From: a virus
Reading direction: 5' to 3' (one strand)
Virus record (IMG/VR): IMGVR_UViG_3300037189_026468
Location: 1 to 25,699 of that record
DNA length: 25,699 bases
The notes under the pieces were generated by a model that saw only the letters and a program-made list of their open reading frames with translations, made no database searches and had not been told where the DNA came from. Position numbers and translations under genes: made by a program. Shown here piece after piece: positions 12,608-20,491 of the stretch; position 1 is the stretch's first letter; each line of letters begins with the position of its first letter.

Positions 12608-12862
12608 TCAACTATTGTAATTAGCGGCCTGTGCAGGGGCGTTTAAGGCCATGCTTTCTGCGCCATTATTCAAATGATCCCATTCAGATGCAACTCGATA
12701 TTGCTTGTGTTGATTTAATACATCTTGCAAAACTGCTGCATACTGCTTGGCAAATTGCACAGGATTTGATTGTGGTTGCCCCTGTGCTTGCGTTTGTCCA
12801 GGAACAGGGGCCGTGCTGCCTTGCTGTGGGTTAACTGGCTGTCCAGCAGAGGTAGCTATCAT
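12608..12862 (-). CDS. Gln/Pro-rich small protein, probable virion component
   Basis: The protein has 84 residues. The first 33 are low complexity (QPVNPQQGSTAPVPGQTQAQGQPQ stretch). A predicted helix follows (VQFAKQYAAVLQDVLNQHKQY, about 35-55), then an Ala-rich end. The layout is the same as in other disordered minus-strand proteins here (433-900, 7955-8233). VLNQHKQY is only loosely like the FLNQY motif. Its start lies 32 bases inside the end of the HNH gene upstream, and it is followed after 2 bases by the DUF6321-like gene. Confidence 0.6.
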   Translation of the reverse strand: MIATSAGQPVNPQQGSTAPVPGQTQAQGQPQSNPVQFAKQYAAVLQDVLNQHKQYRVASEWDHLNNGAESMALNAPAQAANYNS

Positions 12863-13247
12863 GATCCAGATAAGGAACAGCGTGTTCCGTAGATAGTGAA
12901 GTTAAATGTAGGTGAGCCGGTTGCTGTTCAACCCACATCTTTATTTTACTGGCTCTTTGCTCTGAGTAGTGCGGATGGGTTTCGTTGTAGTAATCAAAAA
13001 CTGGACGAGATGCCTTCTGGAAGTTGCATTTTACGCAAGCAGCCGCCATGTTGGCTTTGGTGCTCTTGCCCCCCTTGTGGCGTGGACGGATATGATCAAT
13101 GGTGGCTGTGGTTTCGTTCAGATCACAGTCACAATAAGCACATTTCCAACCCCAGGACTCAAAAATGTGTTGCCTAAAACGTTTACGGGCCAGTTTTGGG
13201 CTTAAAACAACAAGATTAGCGAGGTAATCGTGTGCTGTATCGAACAT
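12831..13247 (-). CDS. HNH endonuclease, zinc-binding McrA-type
   Basis: I chose the ATG at 13247 (MFDTAHDYLANL); an in-frame GTG at 13271 would add 8 residues. In the 138-residue protein, C36-x2-C39 and C71-x2-C74 frame the classical core DHIRPRHKGGKS with D51, H52 and H57, then N66 and N75 (KCNFQK), giving the H-N-N variant of the motif. This is the common bacterial and phage HNH endonuclease layout. Functions in the family range from packaging-associated nicking to homing. It ends 32 bases into the next gene. The last 45 residues are extra and unfamiliar. Confidence 0.85.
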   Translation of the reverse strand: MFDTAHDYLANLVVLSPKLARKRFRQHIFESWGWKCAYCDCDLNETTATIDHIRPRHKGGKSTKANMAAACVKCNFQKASRPVFDYYNETHPHYSEQRASKIKMWVEQQPAHLHLTSLSTEHAVPYLDHDSYLCWTAS

Positions 13248-13360
13248 AAAAGAGCCTGAAACTCTAAACACAAGTTACGGTGCATAAACTTGTCGCAGGC
13301 TCGTGATTTGTATTCAGTTCTTGAGTGCTTCCACCCCGGATGGGGGTATATTATTTGGTA

Positions 13361-13564
13361 TTATTCAATACCAGCTAGAAGGCTTTCACTTTCTTGTTGA
13401 TTCTGCTTTTGTTTGATGATTCCGATGAGTTCCAGGGCGCCTTGTACCTTTAGGAATCCCTCTTTTTTGCCAATTAATTGCGTCTCTGCCAGCCGGATCT
13501 CTTGTTCCAGTGCCTCCAGTTGTGCTTTCAACCCAGAAGCAAGATCATCGATGAAGGATTCCAT
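13361..13564 (-). CDS. Small coiled-coil protein (67 aa)
   Basis: The whole protein is one predicted helix: MESFIDDLASGLKAQLEALEQEIRLAETQLIGKK, then the element GFLKVQGALELIGIIKQKQ. The order, a heptad helix then LQGALxxL, is shared with the 14406-14600 product (EEIIALQGAINALKEL). Similar miniproteins are frequent in phage genomes near structural genes, with no established role. It lies 33 bases downstream of the SH3-C39 gene in the same direction. A weak ACCCC/GGGGT hairpin at 13333-13347 follows without a T-run. Confidence 0.65.
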   Translation of the reverse strand: MESFIDDLASGLKAQLEALEQEIRLAETQLIGKKEGFLKVQGALELIGIIKQKQNQQESESLLAGIE

Positions 13565-13597
13565 AAAAAGTTGAGAACTGGCTTGATATTAACATGG

Positions 13598-14389
13598 TTA
13601 CCAGCCTTCAAAAACGATATACCACCCTGTCGCCCATCCTTCTACGGTCCATCTATAACGAAAGAAGATATCCGAATACTCTACGGCTTCCCCATTGGTG
13701 TGTTCATATACGCCATCTTTATGAAAAAATCTTCCGAGGGGATCATTGACGATATAACGTCGTTTATTTTCATCGTACCCCACGACGGTAATCCAATGCC
13801 CTTCACCACATACCTCTCGCATTCGTCCTTCATTTAAGACGCAGCAAACAATGGGAGAGCAACGATCGATTGCCCTTTTAAAATCTGCCTGGACACCGTT
13901 TTTGTAATAAGTTGCCTTGATACCTACACTACGTAGTAGGTCAACGTTAGCGTAGGGGGATTCGTGCCCACCAAATTCTTGTACGCGGTCGTAATATTCT
14001 TCTGGATTTAGGAACGCTTCACGTCGCAAGTACATGGCGACACAAGCGCAAGATAGGTAGAGGGAACTTCTATAACCCCCTTCCTCAATTGTTTTTTGTT
14101 GATAATAAGGTACATGTAGATGCAACCGCCCAACTTCTGTTGTGACAGAAAGTTCTTTTGATGGTGTTGGGCGGCCATCTAAACCCCACCAATAATCATC
14201 TTGTACCCACCACTCTCCTAGGGTTAACGGGAGTTTGACCAGGGTGTGATTGTTTTTCTTGTCGAGGATTTGACAGTTTTTCCATTCCCGGTTACTGATG
14301 ACTACCGCCTTCATGCTAGAAGGTAAAAGGTCTGCCGGTTTTGGTTCTTTTTTAAAAACCGTCCAGACCTTTGCTTTTATGGTTACCAA
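13598..14389 (-). CDS. SH3-like plus C39-type cysteine peptidase, probable lysin
   Basis: The protein has 263 residues with a TTG start at 14389. That start is kept because residues 3-20 (TIKAKVWTVFKKEPKPAD) match the N-terminal SH3-like domain found in cyanobacterial and cyanophage wall enzymes, which continues to about residue 68. The peptidase region runs from VPYYQQ (93-98) to the end: CACVAMYL (114-121), EEYYDRVQEFGG, LLRSVGIKATYY, GHWITVVGYD (197-206, H198) and NDPLG (215-219). This fits the C39-like papain fold. The nucleophile should lie about seven residues before AM; C114 and C116 are five and three before it, so its identity is unclear. A peptidoglycan crosslink cleavage role in lysis or entry is inferred. 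Confidence 0.7.
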   Translation of the reverse strand: MVTIKAKVWTVFKKEPKPADLLPSSMKAVVISNREWKNCQILDKKNNHTLVKLPLTLGEWWVQDDYWWGLDGRPTPSKELSVTTEVGRLHLHVPYYQQKTIEEGGYRSSLYLSCACVAMYLRREAFLNPEEYYDRVQEFGGHESPYANVDLLRSVGIKATYYKNGVQADFKRAIDRCSPIVCCVLNEGRMREVCGEGHWITVVGYDENKRRYIVNDPLGRFFHKDGVYEHTNGEAVEYSDIFFRYRWTVEGWATGWYIVFEGW

Positions 14390-14405
14390 CGAATTGGCTC
14401 AGTGT

Positions 14406-14600
14406 TCAAGAAACAACATCAGCGATGACGGGAGTGGCAACTTCTTCAGATTGCAGTTCCTTGAGGGCATTGATAGCACCTTGCAGAGCAATAATTTCTT
14501 CTTTGGTTTTCTCCAAAGTAGCAGCCGTTTCGTTATAGGTGTTGATTTTACCCTGGAGGTCAACCATCAAGGATTCAACTTTGGATGCAATAGCGGTCAT
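14406..14600 (-). CDS. Small coiled-coil protein (64 aa), first gene after a strong promoter
   Basis: The protein is a single predicted helix with heptads (KVESLMVDLQGKINTYNETAATL; EKTKEEIIALQGAINALKEL) and a short hydrophobic tail (VATPVIADVV). It is a probable paralog of the 13361-13564 product. The promoter at 14624-14652 (TTGAAA, 17 bases, TATAAT) gives a leader of about 17 bases. The SH3-C39 gene follows 16 bases after its stop, so it is probably the leading gene of that transcript. Its molecular role is unknown. Confidence 0.7.
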   Translation of the reverse strand: MTAIASKVESLMVDLQGKINTYNETAATLEKTKEEIIALQGAINALKELQSEEVATPVIADVVS

Positions 14601-14623
14601 GATGTGGCGATGAATGCCCCCAT

Positions 14624-14652
14624 ATTATAGGGGGTTTATCGACAGTTTTCAA
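14624..14652 (-). promoter_or_regulatory. Near-consensus sigma70 promoter
   Basis: On the minus strand, TTGAAA (14652-14647), a spacer of exactly 17 bases, and a perfect TATAAT (14629-14624). Initiation would fall near 14617 and read into the coiled-coil and SH3-C39 genes. This is the best promoter in the window and separates them from the tail-fibre block upstream. Confidence 0.6.
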
Positions 14653-14666
14653 ATATGGAAGACCGC

Positions 14667-14691
14667 CCTAGTAGAGGCGTTGACTACTAGG
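14667..14691. repeat. 8-bp perfect inverted repeat at the end of the 49-aa gene
   Basis: CCTAGTAG at 14667-14674 and CTACTAGG at 14684-14691 pair perfectly with a 9-base loop. The stop codon of the 14687-14836 gene lies inside one arm. No T-run follows, so it is at most a weak or factor-assisted terminator, or an RNA-stability hairpin. Confidence 0.45.
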
Positions 14692-14836
14692 CATCGGCAA
14701 GCCGCTTCATGCCATCATTGTTTTGCGCATACAGCGCATACAAAGCCGCAATAGCGCCTGCTTTGCCAACGTCATCCTGGTTGCTTAGATCCAGTCTGGC
14801 TTCGCAGTATACGTTCCAGGCATCGGTGTCAGGCAT
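14687..14836 (-). CDS. Mini-protein (49 aa), unknown
   Basis: The sequence opens MPDTDAWNVYCEARLDLSNQ and continues as an Ala-rich helix (KAGAIAALYALYAQNNDGMKRL). It starts 17 bases after the tail-fibre gene stop in the same direction, and it fills a gap that is otherwise without a gene. I do not recognise it. The helix-rich, compact sequence with balanced charge looks like a real small protein rather than a random frame. Confidence 0.55.
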   Translation of the reverse strand: MPDTDAWNVYCEARLDLSNQDDVGKAGAIAALYALYAQNNDGMKRLADA

Positions 14837-14853
14837 AGGAGTGAAGGTGACTA

Positions 14854-16263
14854 CTAAGCCAAGCGGTAAGTAACAAAGGTGCTTGTACTTGACTTACGTG
14901 AGGCAAAGCGGCCGGATGTGCCAGTGGCAACAGAACCGGAACCCACAACGGTGTGGCCAGTGTTAGCTAACACACGCACCAAGCTGGGGCCTGTATTAAT
15001 TACGCTCCACTGAAAGTTGTGGTTGTTGGGGAGAGAATAAAACCCGGTGTCTGTATCGGTACCAGTCGGCAACGTCATGTCGGTAGCTGCCGCTGAAGTG
15101 CTGGTAATAATGCCAGTCTTAAGGTTTGCAATAGTCAATGTTGCAGTTGTATCAACTGCGGCAGGTGTTTGTTGGTTATATGCAATGATGCCGTCATTTG
15201 TAATCCTCATCCGCTCAATAGAAACGGATAAGCCGTCTGGCGTAGTAGAGAACGTTAGGCGGCCAGGCATATCAGTGGTGCCGGGGGTGCCGTCTGAAAA
15301 AGCGCTGATACTTGCAGCTTGTAGAAAATTAGTGCCGTCTGAACCTTGGAATACAATACCTCCGATTTGCAGACCAGGAGAAACTATGGTGTTACCACCT
15401 ATGGTATCGCTAGTTTGTCTGCCAAAAATCAGGATAGGTGGGGCGACTCCAGAATTACCAGAAAGAATGGAAATAGCGCGATTAGTGGAATTTGTTGCTG
15501 TCTCTATTTGAAGCAACGGCGAAGTCACCCCAGCAAAGTTTGTACGTGCAGTAGATGTACCAACCAAGAGCTTGCCGCCGGAGTCGATGCGAGCGACCTC
15601 GCTGGCACTAATGTTGGTAACAAATGGTGCAGTTGATGCAGCAGATGTCAGCGTTGTAGTACCTGCACTATCAATTTTCATCCGCTCCGTGCCATTAGTT
15701 GAGATGGCTACTTGGTCTGTGCCAGGGGAATAGATACCAGGTGCGTAGGTAGTGCCGGTACCGACTGCAACAGCAGGAATAGTGGCGGAACCAGCTGATA
15801 ATATAGAAAGATTACCATTTGAATCAATTGTTGAACGCAATACACCAGCCGTTGTAAATCCAAGAGTAGAAACACCGGATAGATAAATGCCTGTTGTCTT
15901 GTTGGAATTAAAAGTAATACTCGGTGTTGCAGCGGCGCCATCTGGATAACTAACACCAACATTGACATAATCTGCGCCAGCAAGAACAACACCCCAAAAA
16001 GCCTCTCCTGTTTTAGGGGCAGAACTAAAGACAATATTGGTACCAGAAAACTTAAAACCTTCCGCGCCGGTAGGATCCGGTTTTTGCGGGACACCGCCAA
16101 CAGAAATCAATACGTTCTGTTCGTTGAGGGGGAAGGGTACAGGAGCAACACCGTTAACTTTAAGGGCAAATGATGTTGTGGTGCCATTAAAACTTGCACT
16201 CAAGCTATCAATTAAAAGATAGGATGAGTAAGCCGCCTGCAGGTTGTTCCCCAAATAAGCCAT
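14854..16263 (-). CDS. Tail fibre protein (469 aa)
   Basis: The N-terminal about 105 residues (LLIDSLSASFNGTTTSFAL, NVLISVGGVPQKP) match the beta domain that opens many phage fibres. A series of tail-fibre repeats follows: SITFNSNKTTGIYLSG, PGIYSPGTDQVAISTNGTERM, ARIDSGGKLLVGTS. A later region (FSTTPDGLSVSIERMRI) is of the same type. The C-terminal 60 residues (NNHNFQWSVINTGPSLV ... TGTSGRFASRKSSTSTFVTYRLA) probably form the distal head. No S74 autoprotease motif is seen. It is the last gene of the fibre block, 2 bases after the chaperone-like gene. The NGT repeat is shared with the partial fibre at 1-257. Confidence 0.85.
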   Translation of the reverse strand: MAYLGNNLQAAYSSYLLIDSLSASFNGTTTSFALKVNGVAPVPFPLNEQNVLISVGGVPQKPDPTGAEGFKFSGTNIVFSSAPKTGEAFWGVVLAGADYVNVGVSYPDGAAATPSITFNSNKTTGIYLSGVSTLGFTTAGVLRSTIDSNGNLSILSAGSATIPAVAVGTGTTYAPGIYSPGTDQVAISTNGTERMKIDSAGTTTLTSAASTAPFVTNISASEVARIDSGGKLLVGTSTARTNFAGVTSPLLQIETATNSTNRAISILSGNSGVAPPILIFGRQTSDTIGGNTIVSPGLQIGGIVFQGSDGTNFLQAASISAFSDGTPGTTDMPGRLTFSTTPDGLSVSIERMRITNDGIIAYNQQTPAAVDTTATLTIANLKTGIITSTSAAATDMTLPTGTDTDTGFYSLPNNHNFQWSVINTGPSLVRVLANTGHTVVGSGSVATGTSGRFASRKSSTSTFVTYRLA

Positions 16264-16265
16264 TG

Positions 16266-16859
16266 TTACTTCGTTTCAGTAATATCAATTGTAGCTGAAA
16301 CTGTTTCTGCGGACGCGATTGTAGAGATATCTACGGCGAGAACGATTCCTTCAACAGCCGAGGTTTCTGTATCTTCCGTCGCTACCACTACATCTACAGG
16401 TTTCAACGCAGGAAACGGGGCCACTTCCTCAACCGTCACAACCTCTGCTTCATGTTCGGCCACCACGTTGGCTGGAGTTTCCACTGGTTCAGGGGCCTCT
16501 TCTTTTGGCTTAGTATTGGGCCCAGCCGTGGAAGGTTTTTCCGGCCAAATAATACCAATCGGGTCGCAATTAGCAAAAGTTTGCGGGATGTCCCTCAGGA
16601 CTTGGCGATAAACGGCCCATGCATGCTGATCTACCGTACAACCAGGAATCATCGTCCAGTCTGACGCTGTCAAAGCTTTATCACGTTTTTCGATTGCTTG
16701 TTCCCATGTATAGGGTTTTACGCCGGGGTCGGGCTTAGGCTCATTCCCCTCTTCCAACCACTGCAAATAAATGATGTAATCAGAATTACATTCATCTGCT
16801 GGAATCAATGAGTTATCTTCTAAACGCAAGATGCTGGTTGAATTTGTTAGCTGATACAT
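16266..16859 (-). CDS. Tail-assembly-chaperone-domain protein
   Basis: The protein has 197 residues. The first 35 (SILRLEDNSLIPADECNSDYIIYLQWLEEGN) are the usual lead-in of fibre-associated chaperones. Residues 50-108 (WEQAIEKRDKALTASDWTM, then HAWAVYRQVLRDIPQTF and IGIIWPEKPS) match the phage tail assembly chaperone domain PF16778. That domain helps fibres fold or attach. After it comes a tail of about 85 residues, rich in Glu, Val, Ala and Pro, without known motifs. Its ATG shares an A with the TAA of the upstream gene (TAATG), so translation is coupled. The target is probably one of the neighbouring fibres. Confidence 0.8.
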   Translation of the reverse strand: MYQLTNSTSILRLEDNSLIPADECNSDYIIYLQWLEEGNEPKPDPGVKPYTWEQAIEKRDKALTASDWTMIPGCTVDQHAWAVYRQVLRDIPQTFANCDPIGIIWPEKPSTAGPNTKPKEEAPEPVETPANVVAEHEAEVVTVEEVAPFPALKPVDVVVATEDTETSAVEGIVLAVDISTIASAETVSATIDITETK

Positions 16860-17737
16860 TATGAAACCTCCGCAGAGTAAGTAATGCTTGCTGTTGCCTT
16901 GGATGTTTGAGATTCAACCAAGACTTCACCGTTGCCACTATAGCTATATCCTGCACCACCACCAGCTGCCGTTGGCGTTGCTCTCATTGTGACAATATGA
17001 TACTTGGCTTGATTTAACAGCGACGTATCTACAATCCAAGCAGCGCTTGTCTTCTGGTAATAACGTTGGCACAATCCAAGCTCCTGTTGATAACTACGTT
17101 GTTCAAAAGTGCTGTTTACCAATCCACTCTCAAGCTGTACGTTACCGATTGTCCACGTCCCGCTAGTCTGTGCACCAACAGTAAACACAATTTCAATTCC
17201 AGTTGTAGCTGCTGCTGGAATTGCAATATTTGCTGAGTACCGCGTTACCGTACTGGAAACCGTAAAAGTTCCCGTAGCAATTTGTGTCTTAGTTGCCGTA
17301 CCCACGGTACCAAAAGCATCCGTTGAAGTAGCATAATTCGCTGTCCAGGTTACCGTCGTCAGTAACGAATTGGCAAGATCAACGCTGAGAGTAGCATTGC
17401 TGCCAGCAAGATCATAAGAATTGAGTGTTTCGATACGTTGGCCAATGCCAACAGCTGTAACAGAAGCCGCACCTGTGATCTGCAAACGGTTTCTAACCGC
17501 ACCAGAACCAGAAACTTGGGCTGCTGTAACGTTCGCACCAGTGGAGTAAACATACCAACGATCAACGGTAGGATAACCGGTACTTGCGGTTGGAACCGTA
17601 GTACCAGCAGTTACCGTAGCTGATGTCCCTCTTTGTGCAATTTGCATTGCACCATTGATCAGACGATTACGAAAAGGACCAACAACGCTAAATACGTTGG
17701 AGTTCAATTGGTTTGCATCAACTTGAGTGAGGGCCAT
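16859..17737 (-). CDS. Receptor-binding/tail protein with INGAMQIAQRG motif (292 aa)
   Basis: The motif GPFRNRLINGAMQIAQRG (about 20-37) and DRWYVYS (about 59-65) open a jelly-roll-like carbohydrate-binding region widespread in phage tail proteins. NVQLESGLVNSTFEQRSYQQELGLCQRYYQK (about 198-228) is the equally typical end of that region. A C-terminal domain of about 60 residues (ITYSAEVS end) follows. The family is associated with adsorption and probably binds host surface glycans. Its ATG overlaps the upstream TAA as TAATG at 17737, and its own stop overlaps the chaperone-domain gene in the same way. Confidence 0.8.
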   Translation of the reverse strand: MALTQVDANQLNSNVFSVVGPFRNRLINGAMQIAQRGTSATVTAGTTVPTASTGYPTVDRWYVYSTGANVTAAQVSGSGAVRNRLQITGAASVTAVGIGQRIETLNSYDLAGSNATLSVDLANSLLTTVTWTANYATSTDAFGTVGTATKTQIATGTFTVSSTVTRYSANIAIPAAATTGIEIVFTVGAQTSGTWTIGNVQLESGLVNSTFEQRSYQQELGLCQRYYQKTSAAWIVDTSLLNQAKYHIVTMRATPTAAGGGAGYSYSGNGEVLVESQTSKATASITYSAEVS

Positions 17738-18096
17738 TAGGTCTGCTGCAGATAGCTAATGGTTACATCTAGGGCCGTGGCGGTATCTGAGCTTGCCCGA
17801 AGGATATCGTTAGCCGTCATGATGATCTTACTACCTGAAATCATCTCCAAAGAAGATCCCGCCGGCACCGGAGCATTCTTCAACAAGTAAACACCTGTAC
17901 CACCACTGGGCAACAAATACACATTACTATTGGCGCTGCTTCCTGTTTTATTGGAAACCAGGATACTCAAGATAATGAGCGTTGCCGAGCCACCAGCTGT
18001 AACAATATCAAAGGTAGTCGCAGTATTTGATTCATTGGTACCCGTAGTGGACTGCACCAAACTGGACTTTGTACTTCTTGTGAATGTATTTGCCAT
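17737..18096 (-). CDS. Small beta-rich virion protein (119 aa)
   Basis: The sequence begins MANTFTRSTKSSLVQSTTGTNE. A beta sandwich follows (TLIILSILVSNKTGSSANSNVYLL; YLLKNAPVPAGSSLEMISG; IIMTANDILRASS; VTISYLQQ). Small proteins with the order KxAPVPxGSSLxxxxGxKIxxxxxDxLRxxS are common in pelagic and freshwater phage tail modules and are probably structural. It starts 2 bases after the MTD-like gene stop and is coupled to the next gene by TAATG. The exact place in the virion is unknown. Confidence 0.75.
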   Translation of the reverse strand: MANTFTRSTKSSLVQSTTGTNESNTATTFDIVTAGGSATLIILSILVSNKTGSSANSNVYLLPSGGTGVYLLKNAPVPAGSSLEMISGSKIIMTANDILRASSDTATALDVTISYLQQT

Positions 18097-18097
18097 G

Positions 18098-18502
18098 TCA
18101 GCCTAAAGCAACGATAAGGGCGAGGTTGTCAGAGGAAGTAAACGTCCCCCCAATTGAAACATTACCGGTAATGGAAACATTCCCAGGGATGGTGATAGCA
18201 CCGGATGAATCTATTGTAAGCCCTGCCACACCATTGGCTACAAGCGCCACTGAATTCAAAACGGGACTATAAATTCCAGTGTTTGCACTATTTGCAAATC
18301 TAACTGCACAACTGGCCAGGGAACCGGGGGATAGGCCAATATTTGTGCAATCCTCACGCAAGAGGGGGAAACCACCCGCTTGTACACCGTTATTAACAAC
18401 AACGGTATTCTTCGTGATATCAACAACAACTTCTCCAACGGCTCCAGTAAAGCCGCTGATATCAGCTGTTGTTCCCCTACGGAATTGTACTTGTGTTGAC
18501 AT
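18098..18502 (-). CDS. Fibre protein with major-tropism-determinant-like N-terminus (134 aa)
   Basis: The opening MSTQVQFRRGTTADISGFTGAVGEVVVDITKNTVVV, with GGFPLLRED, matches the Mtd N-terminal domain (PF18454), which forms the trimeric base of phage receptor-binding proteins. Behind it lies a short fibre segment (SANTGIYSPVLNSVALVANG and ITGNVSIGG). The end ALIVALG resembles the end IAIALG of the upstream 660-aa fibre. The protein is short for a complete receptor binder, so it may be an adaptor or base. No diversity-generating retroelement parts are seen in the window. It lies 4 bases downstream of the large fibre gene. Confidence 0.8.
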   Translation of the reverse strand: MSTQVQFRRGTTADISGFTGAVGEVVVDITKNTVVVNNGVQAGGFPLLREDCTNIGLSPGSLASCAVRFANSANTGIYSPVLNSVALVANGVAGLTIDSSGAITIPGNVSITGNVSIGGTFTSSDNLALIVALG

Positions 18503-18506
18503 AATA

Positions 18507-20489
18507 CTATCCTAACGCAATTGCAATTGCAGTGGCAAAGTCCTGCGATGCAATAGTTCCTGTTTCATCTGGAATCGTCAACGTTCTATTTGCTGTCAAT
18601 GTAGTAGGCGTAAGGGTTGCTGCATAACTACTGGACCCACCTGCCCTACCATTTAAAATGATGCCATCCTGTGTTGAGGTTTGCCGAAAAGTCTGTCCTG
18701 TCGTATTTGTGAACGTATTGGCGCCAGTAAAGGCATTATTACTACCAAGATAAGCAATTGTACCGCCGGCACCAAATGCAATACTTGATCCATCTGTTCC
18801 AGTGAATGTCAGCGTATTGGACGCTGTCAGGGTTTTACCATCCGCGATTGTTAATGTTGAACCGGTGGCTGGTGCTGTAATCGTTACTTTATTGATGCTG
18901 GTAGCGGACGCCACGCCAAGTACCGGAGTGGTCAATGTGGGCGATGTGGCGAGGACAACAGCACCCGTACCTGTTACAGCAGTAAGACTGGTTCCATTAA
19001 CCTTTAGTACGTTCCCCGTTGCAGCCGTATCAATTGTTTTATTGGTTAAAGTATCCGTTGTTGCCTTTCCAATTAGCGTATCCGTAGCAGCAGGAAGCGT
19101 CAGAGAACCTGATGCTGTTGCTGAAGCCAATAAAATTGTTGTGCCGGATGTAGCACCACTGAAGTTTGCCCCCGCACTCCCGATTGTCGGTGTGATTAGT
19201 GATGGCGAAGAAGCAAAAACAAGTGATCCCGAACCGGTTTCATCGCTTATTACACCCGCCAGTTGTGAAGAGGTTGTTGCTGAAAAAAATGAAAGGTTAT
19301 TGGTACTTAATGCGGCCGTTCCTGATGCGTCCTGAAGGGTTACCGTTCGTGCAGCGGTCGGATTGGTGACTACAATTTTTGTTGTGTTTGCACTAGCAAC
19401 GCTGCCTTGGAATACAAGAGCGCTTGCAGTGCCATCAAGATATATTGAATTAGCGGCACCCAACGTACCCCCATAGAGGCTAGTTGCCGTAAGGGAGGTA
19501 AGCCCAGCAACAGTATTAGTGCTGCCCCCAAGTGCTATCGAAGTGCTGCCAATTTGGACATTGGAGTTTGCTAACTGGCTGTTTGGAATTGCACTGGTGC
19601 CAAATATACCTGTGCTGGAGCTATAAGTTAAACCTGAGCCTACAGCGACGCTGAGACTTCCACGAATATTGGCATCAGTAACAACAGCAAAATCGTAATT
19701 ACCAGTCGAGCTGCTGTAAGTAAGCGAACCATACCCCGTACCTGTTGTAGAAGCGGAAAGAACCCCTCGGATATTGTCCGAAGTGACTACATTGTACGTG
19801 ATCGTACCGGTACTGCTGTTGTAGCTAAGACTGCCAAAACCCGTACCGCTATTGGCAACAGAGATTGAGTTCAACAATGCCAGGGTACCGCTGGCGTCTG
19901 GTAACAGGATTGAACGTGTACCAGTGGGATCTACAACGCTAAGTGTTGTTTTGTTTGCGTCAGCAGTTGCACCTTCAAAGATGATACCGGTGCTACCAAG
20001 GGTGATGCTATTTGCTGCACCAGCCGCACCCGAAATGACGTTGGTGCTGCCTATTACTGTTGTAGCGGTAAGACTTGTGAGACCGGTAATTGTACCAACA
20101 GTTCCCCCCAAAGAAACGGAACTACTACCAATCGTTATGGAGCTGTTGGCAAGCTGGGAGTTGGGTATTGCGCTGGTTCCGAATTCCCCCGTCGAACTGT
20201 TATATGTCAACCCTGAGCCTGAAGCAATGCTCAGGCTGCCACGGATATTGGAGTCAGTAACAACGGTGTAAGTGAATAATCCGGTTAAAGTGTTGTACGC
20301 TAAGGATCCATATCCTGTGCCGTTATTACTTACCGATAGAGCGCCGAATACCCGAGCATTTGTGTAATAAAGATTAGTACCTTCAAGAAGGTCGGTTGTT
20401 GTATTGCCCGCTAAGTCAAGCTTGTCTGTTGGGGTATTAACTTCCTGGAGCAATCCGCTGACCAGGGCAATTGACTTTCTGGTTGCCAT
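18507..20489 (-). CDS. Large repetitive tail fibre (660 aa)
   Basis: The N-terminus (DLLEGTNLYYTNARVFGAL, about 33-51) is the typical TNARV fibre motif. The unit TGYGSLxY...VVTDxNIRGSLS occurs three times (about 58-88, 216-246, 251-281). GSGLTYxSSTGxFGTSAIPN occurs twice (91-110, 284-303), each time followed by a TGLTSLTAT segment and a VxxPTxxRxxxLxDASGT beta repeat. The second half has similar LTTP, LTNKTI and NAFTGANTFTNTTGQ units. This is an elongated beta-helical fibre shaft. It starts the block of six fibre-related genes down to 14854, all separated by 5 bases or fewer or overlapping. Confidence 0.9.
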   Translation of the reverse strand: MATRKSIALVSGLLQEVNTPTDKLDLAGNTTTDLLEGTNLYYTNARVFGALSVSNNGTGYGSLAYNTLTGLFTYTVVTDSNIRGSLSIASGSGLTYNSSTGEFGTSAIPNSQLANSSITIGSSSVSLGGTVGTITGLTSLTATTVIGSTNVISGAAGAANSITLGSTGIIFEGATADANKTTLSVVDPTGTRSILLPDASGTLALLNSISVANSGTGFGSLSYNSSTGTITYNVVTSDNIRGVLSASTTGTGYGSLTYSSSTGNYDFAVVTDANIRGSLSVAVGSGLTYSSSTGIFGTSAIPNSQLANSNVQIGSTSIALGGSTNTVAGLTSLTATSLYGGTLGAANSIYLDGTASALVFQGSVASANTTKIVVTNPTAARTVTLQDASGTAALSTNNLSFFSATTSSQLAGVISDETGSGSLVFASSPSLITPTIGSAGANFSGATSGTTILLASATASGSLTLPAATDTLIGKATTDTLTNKTIDTAATGNVLKVNGTSLTAVTGTGAVVLATSPTLTTPVLGVASATSINKVTITAPATGSTLTIADGKTLTASNTLTFTGTDGSSIAFGAGGTIAYLGSNNAFTGANTFTNTTGQTFRQTSTQDGIILNGRAGGSSSYAATLTPTTLTANRTLTIPDETGTIASQDFATAIAIALG

Positions 20490-20491
20490 GG

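Noticed and set aside
13333-13347. ACCCC/GGGGT hairpin as a terminator after the 13361 gene
   Set aside because: The stem is only 5 bp and there is no T-run on the minus strand after it.
14613-14634. CCCCC-ATATTATA-GGGGG as a terminator hairpin
   Set aside because: The bases between the C and G runs do not pair, and the same bases form the -10 of a near-consensus promoter.
18098-18502. A diversity-generating retroelement, suggested by the Mtd-like N-terminus
   Set aside because: No reverse transcriptase, template repeat or C-type-lectin variable region is visible in the window; the Mtd-like base domain also occurs in fibres without such elements.
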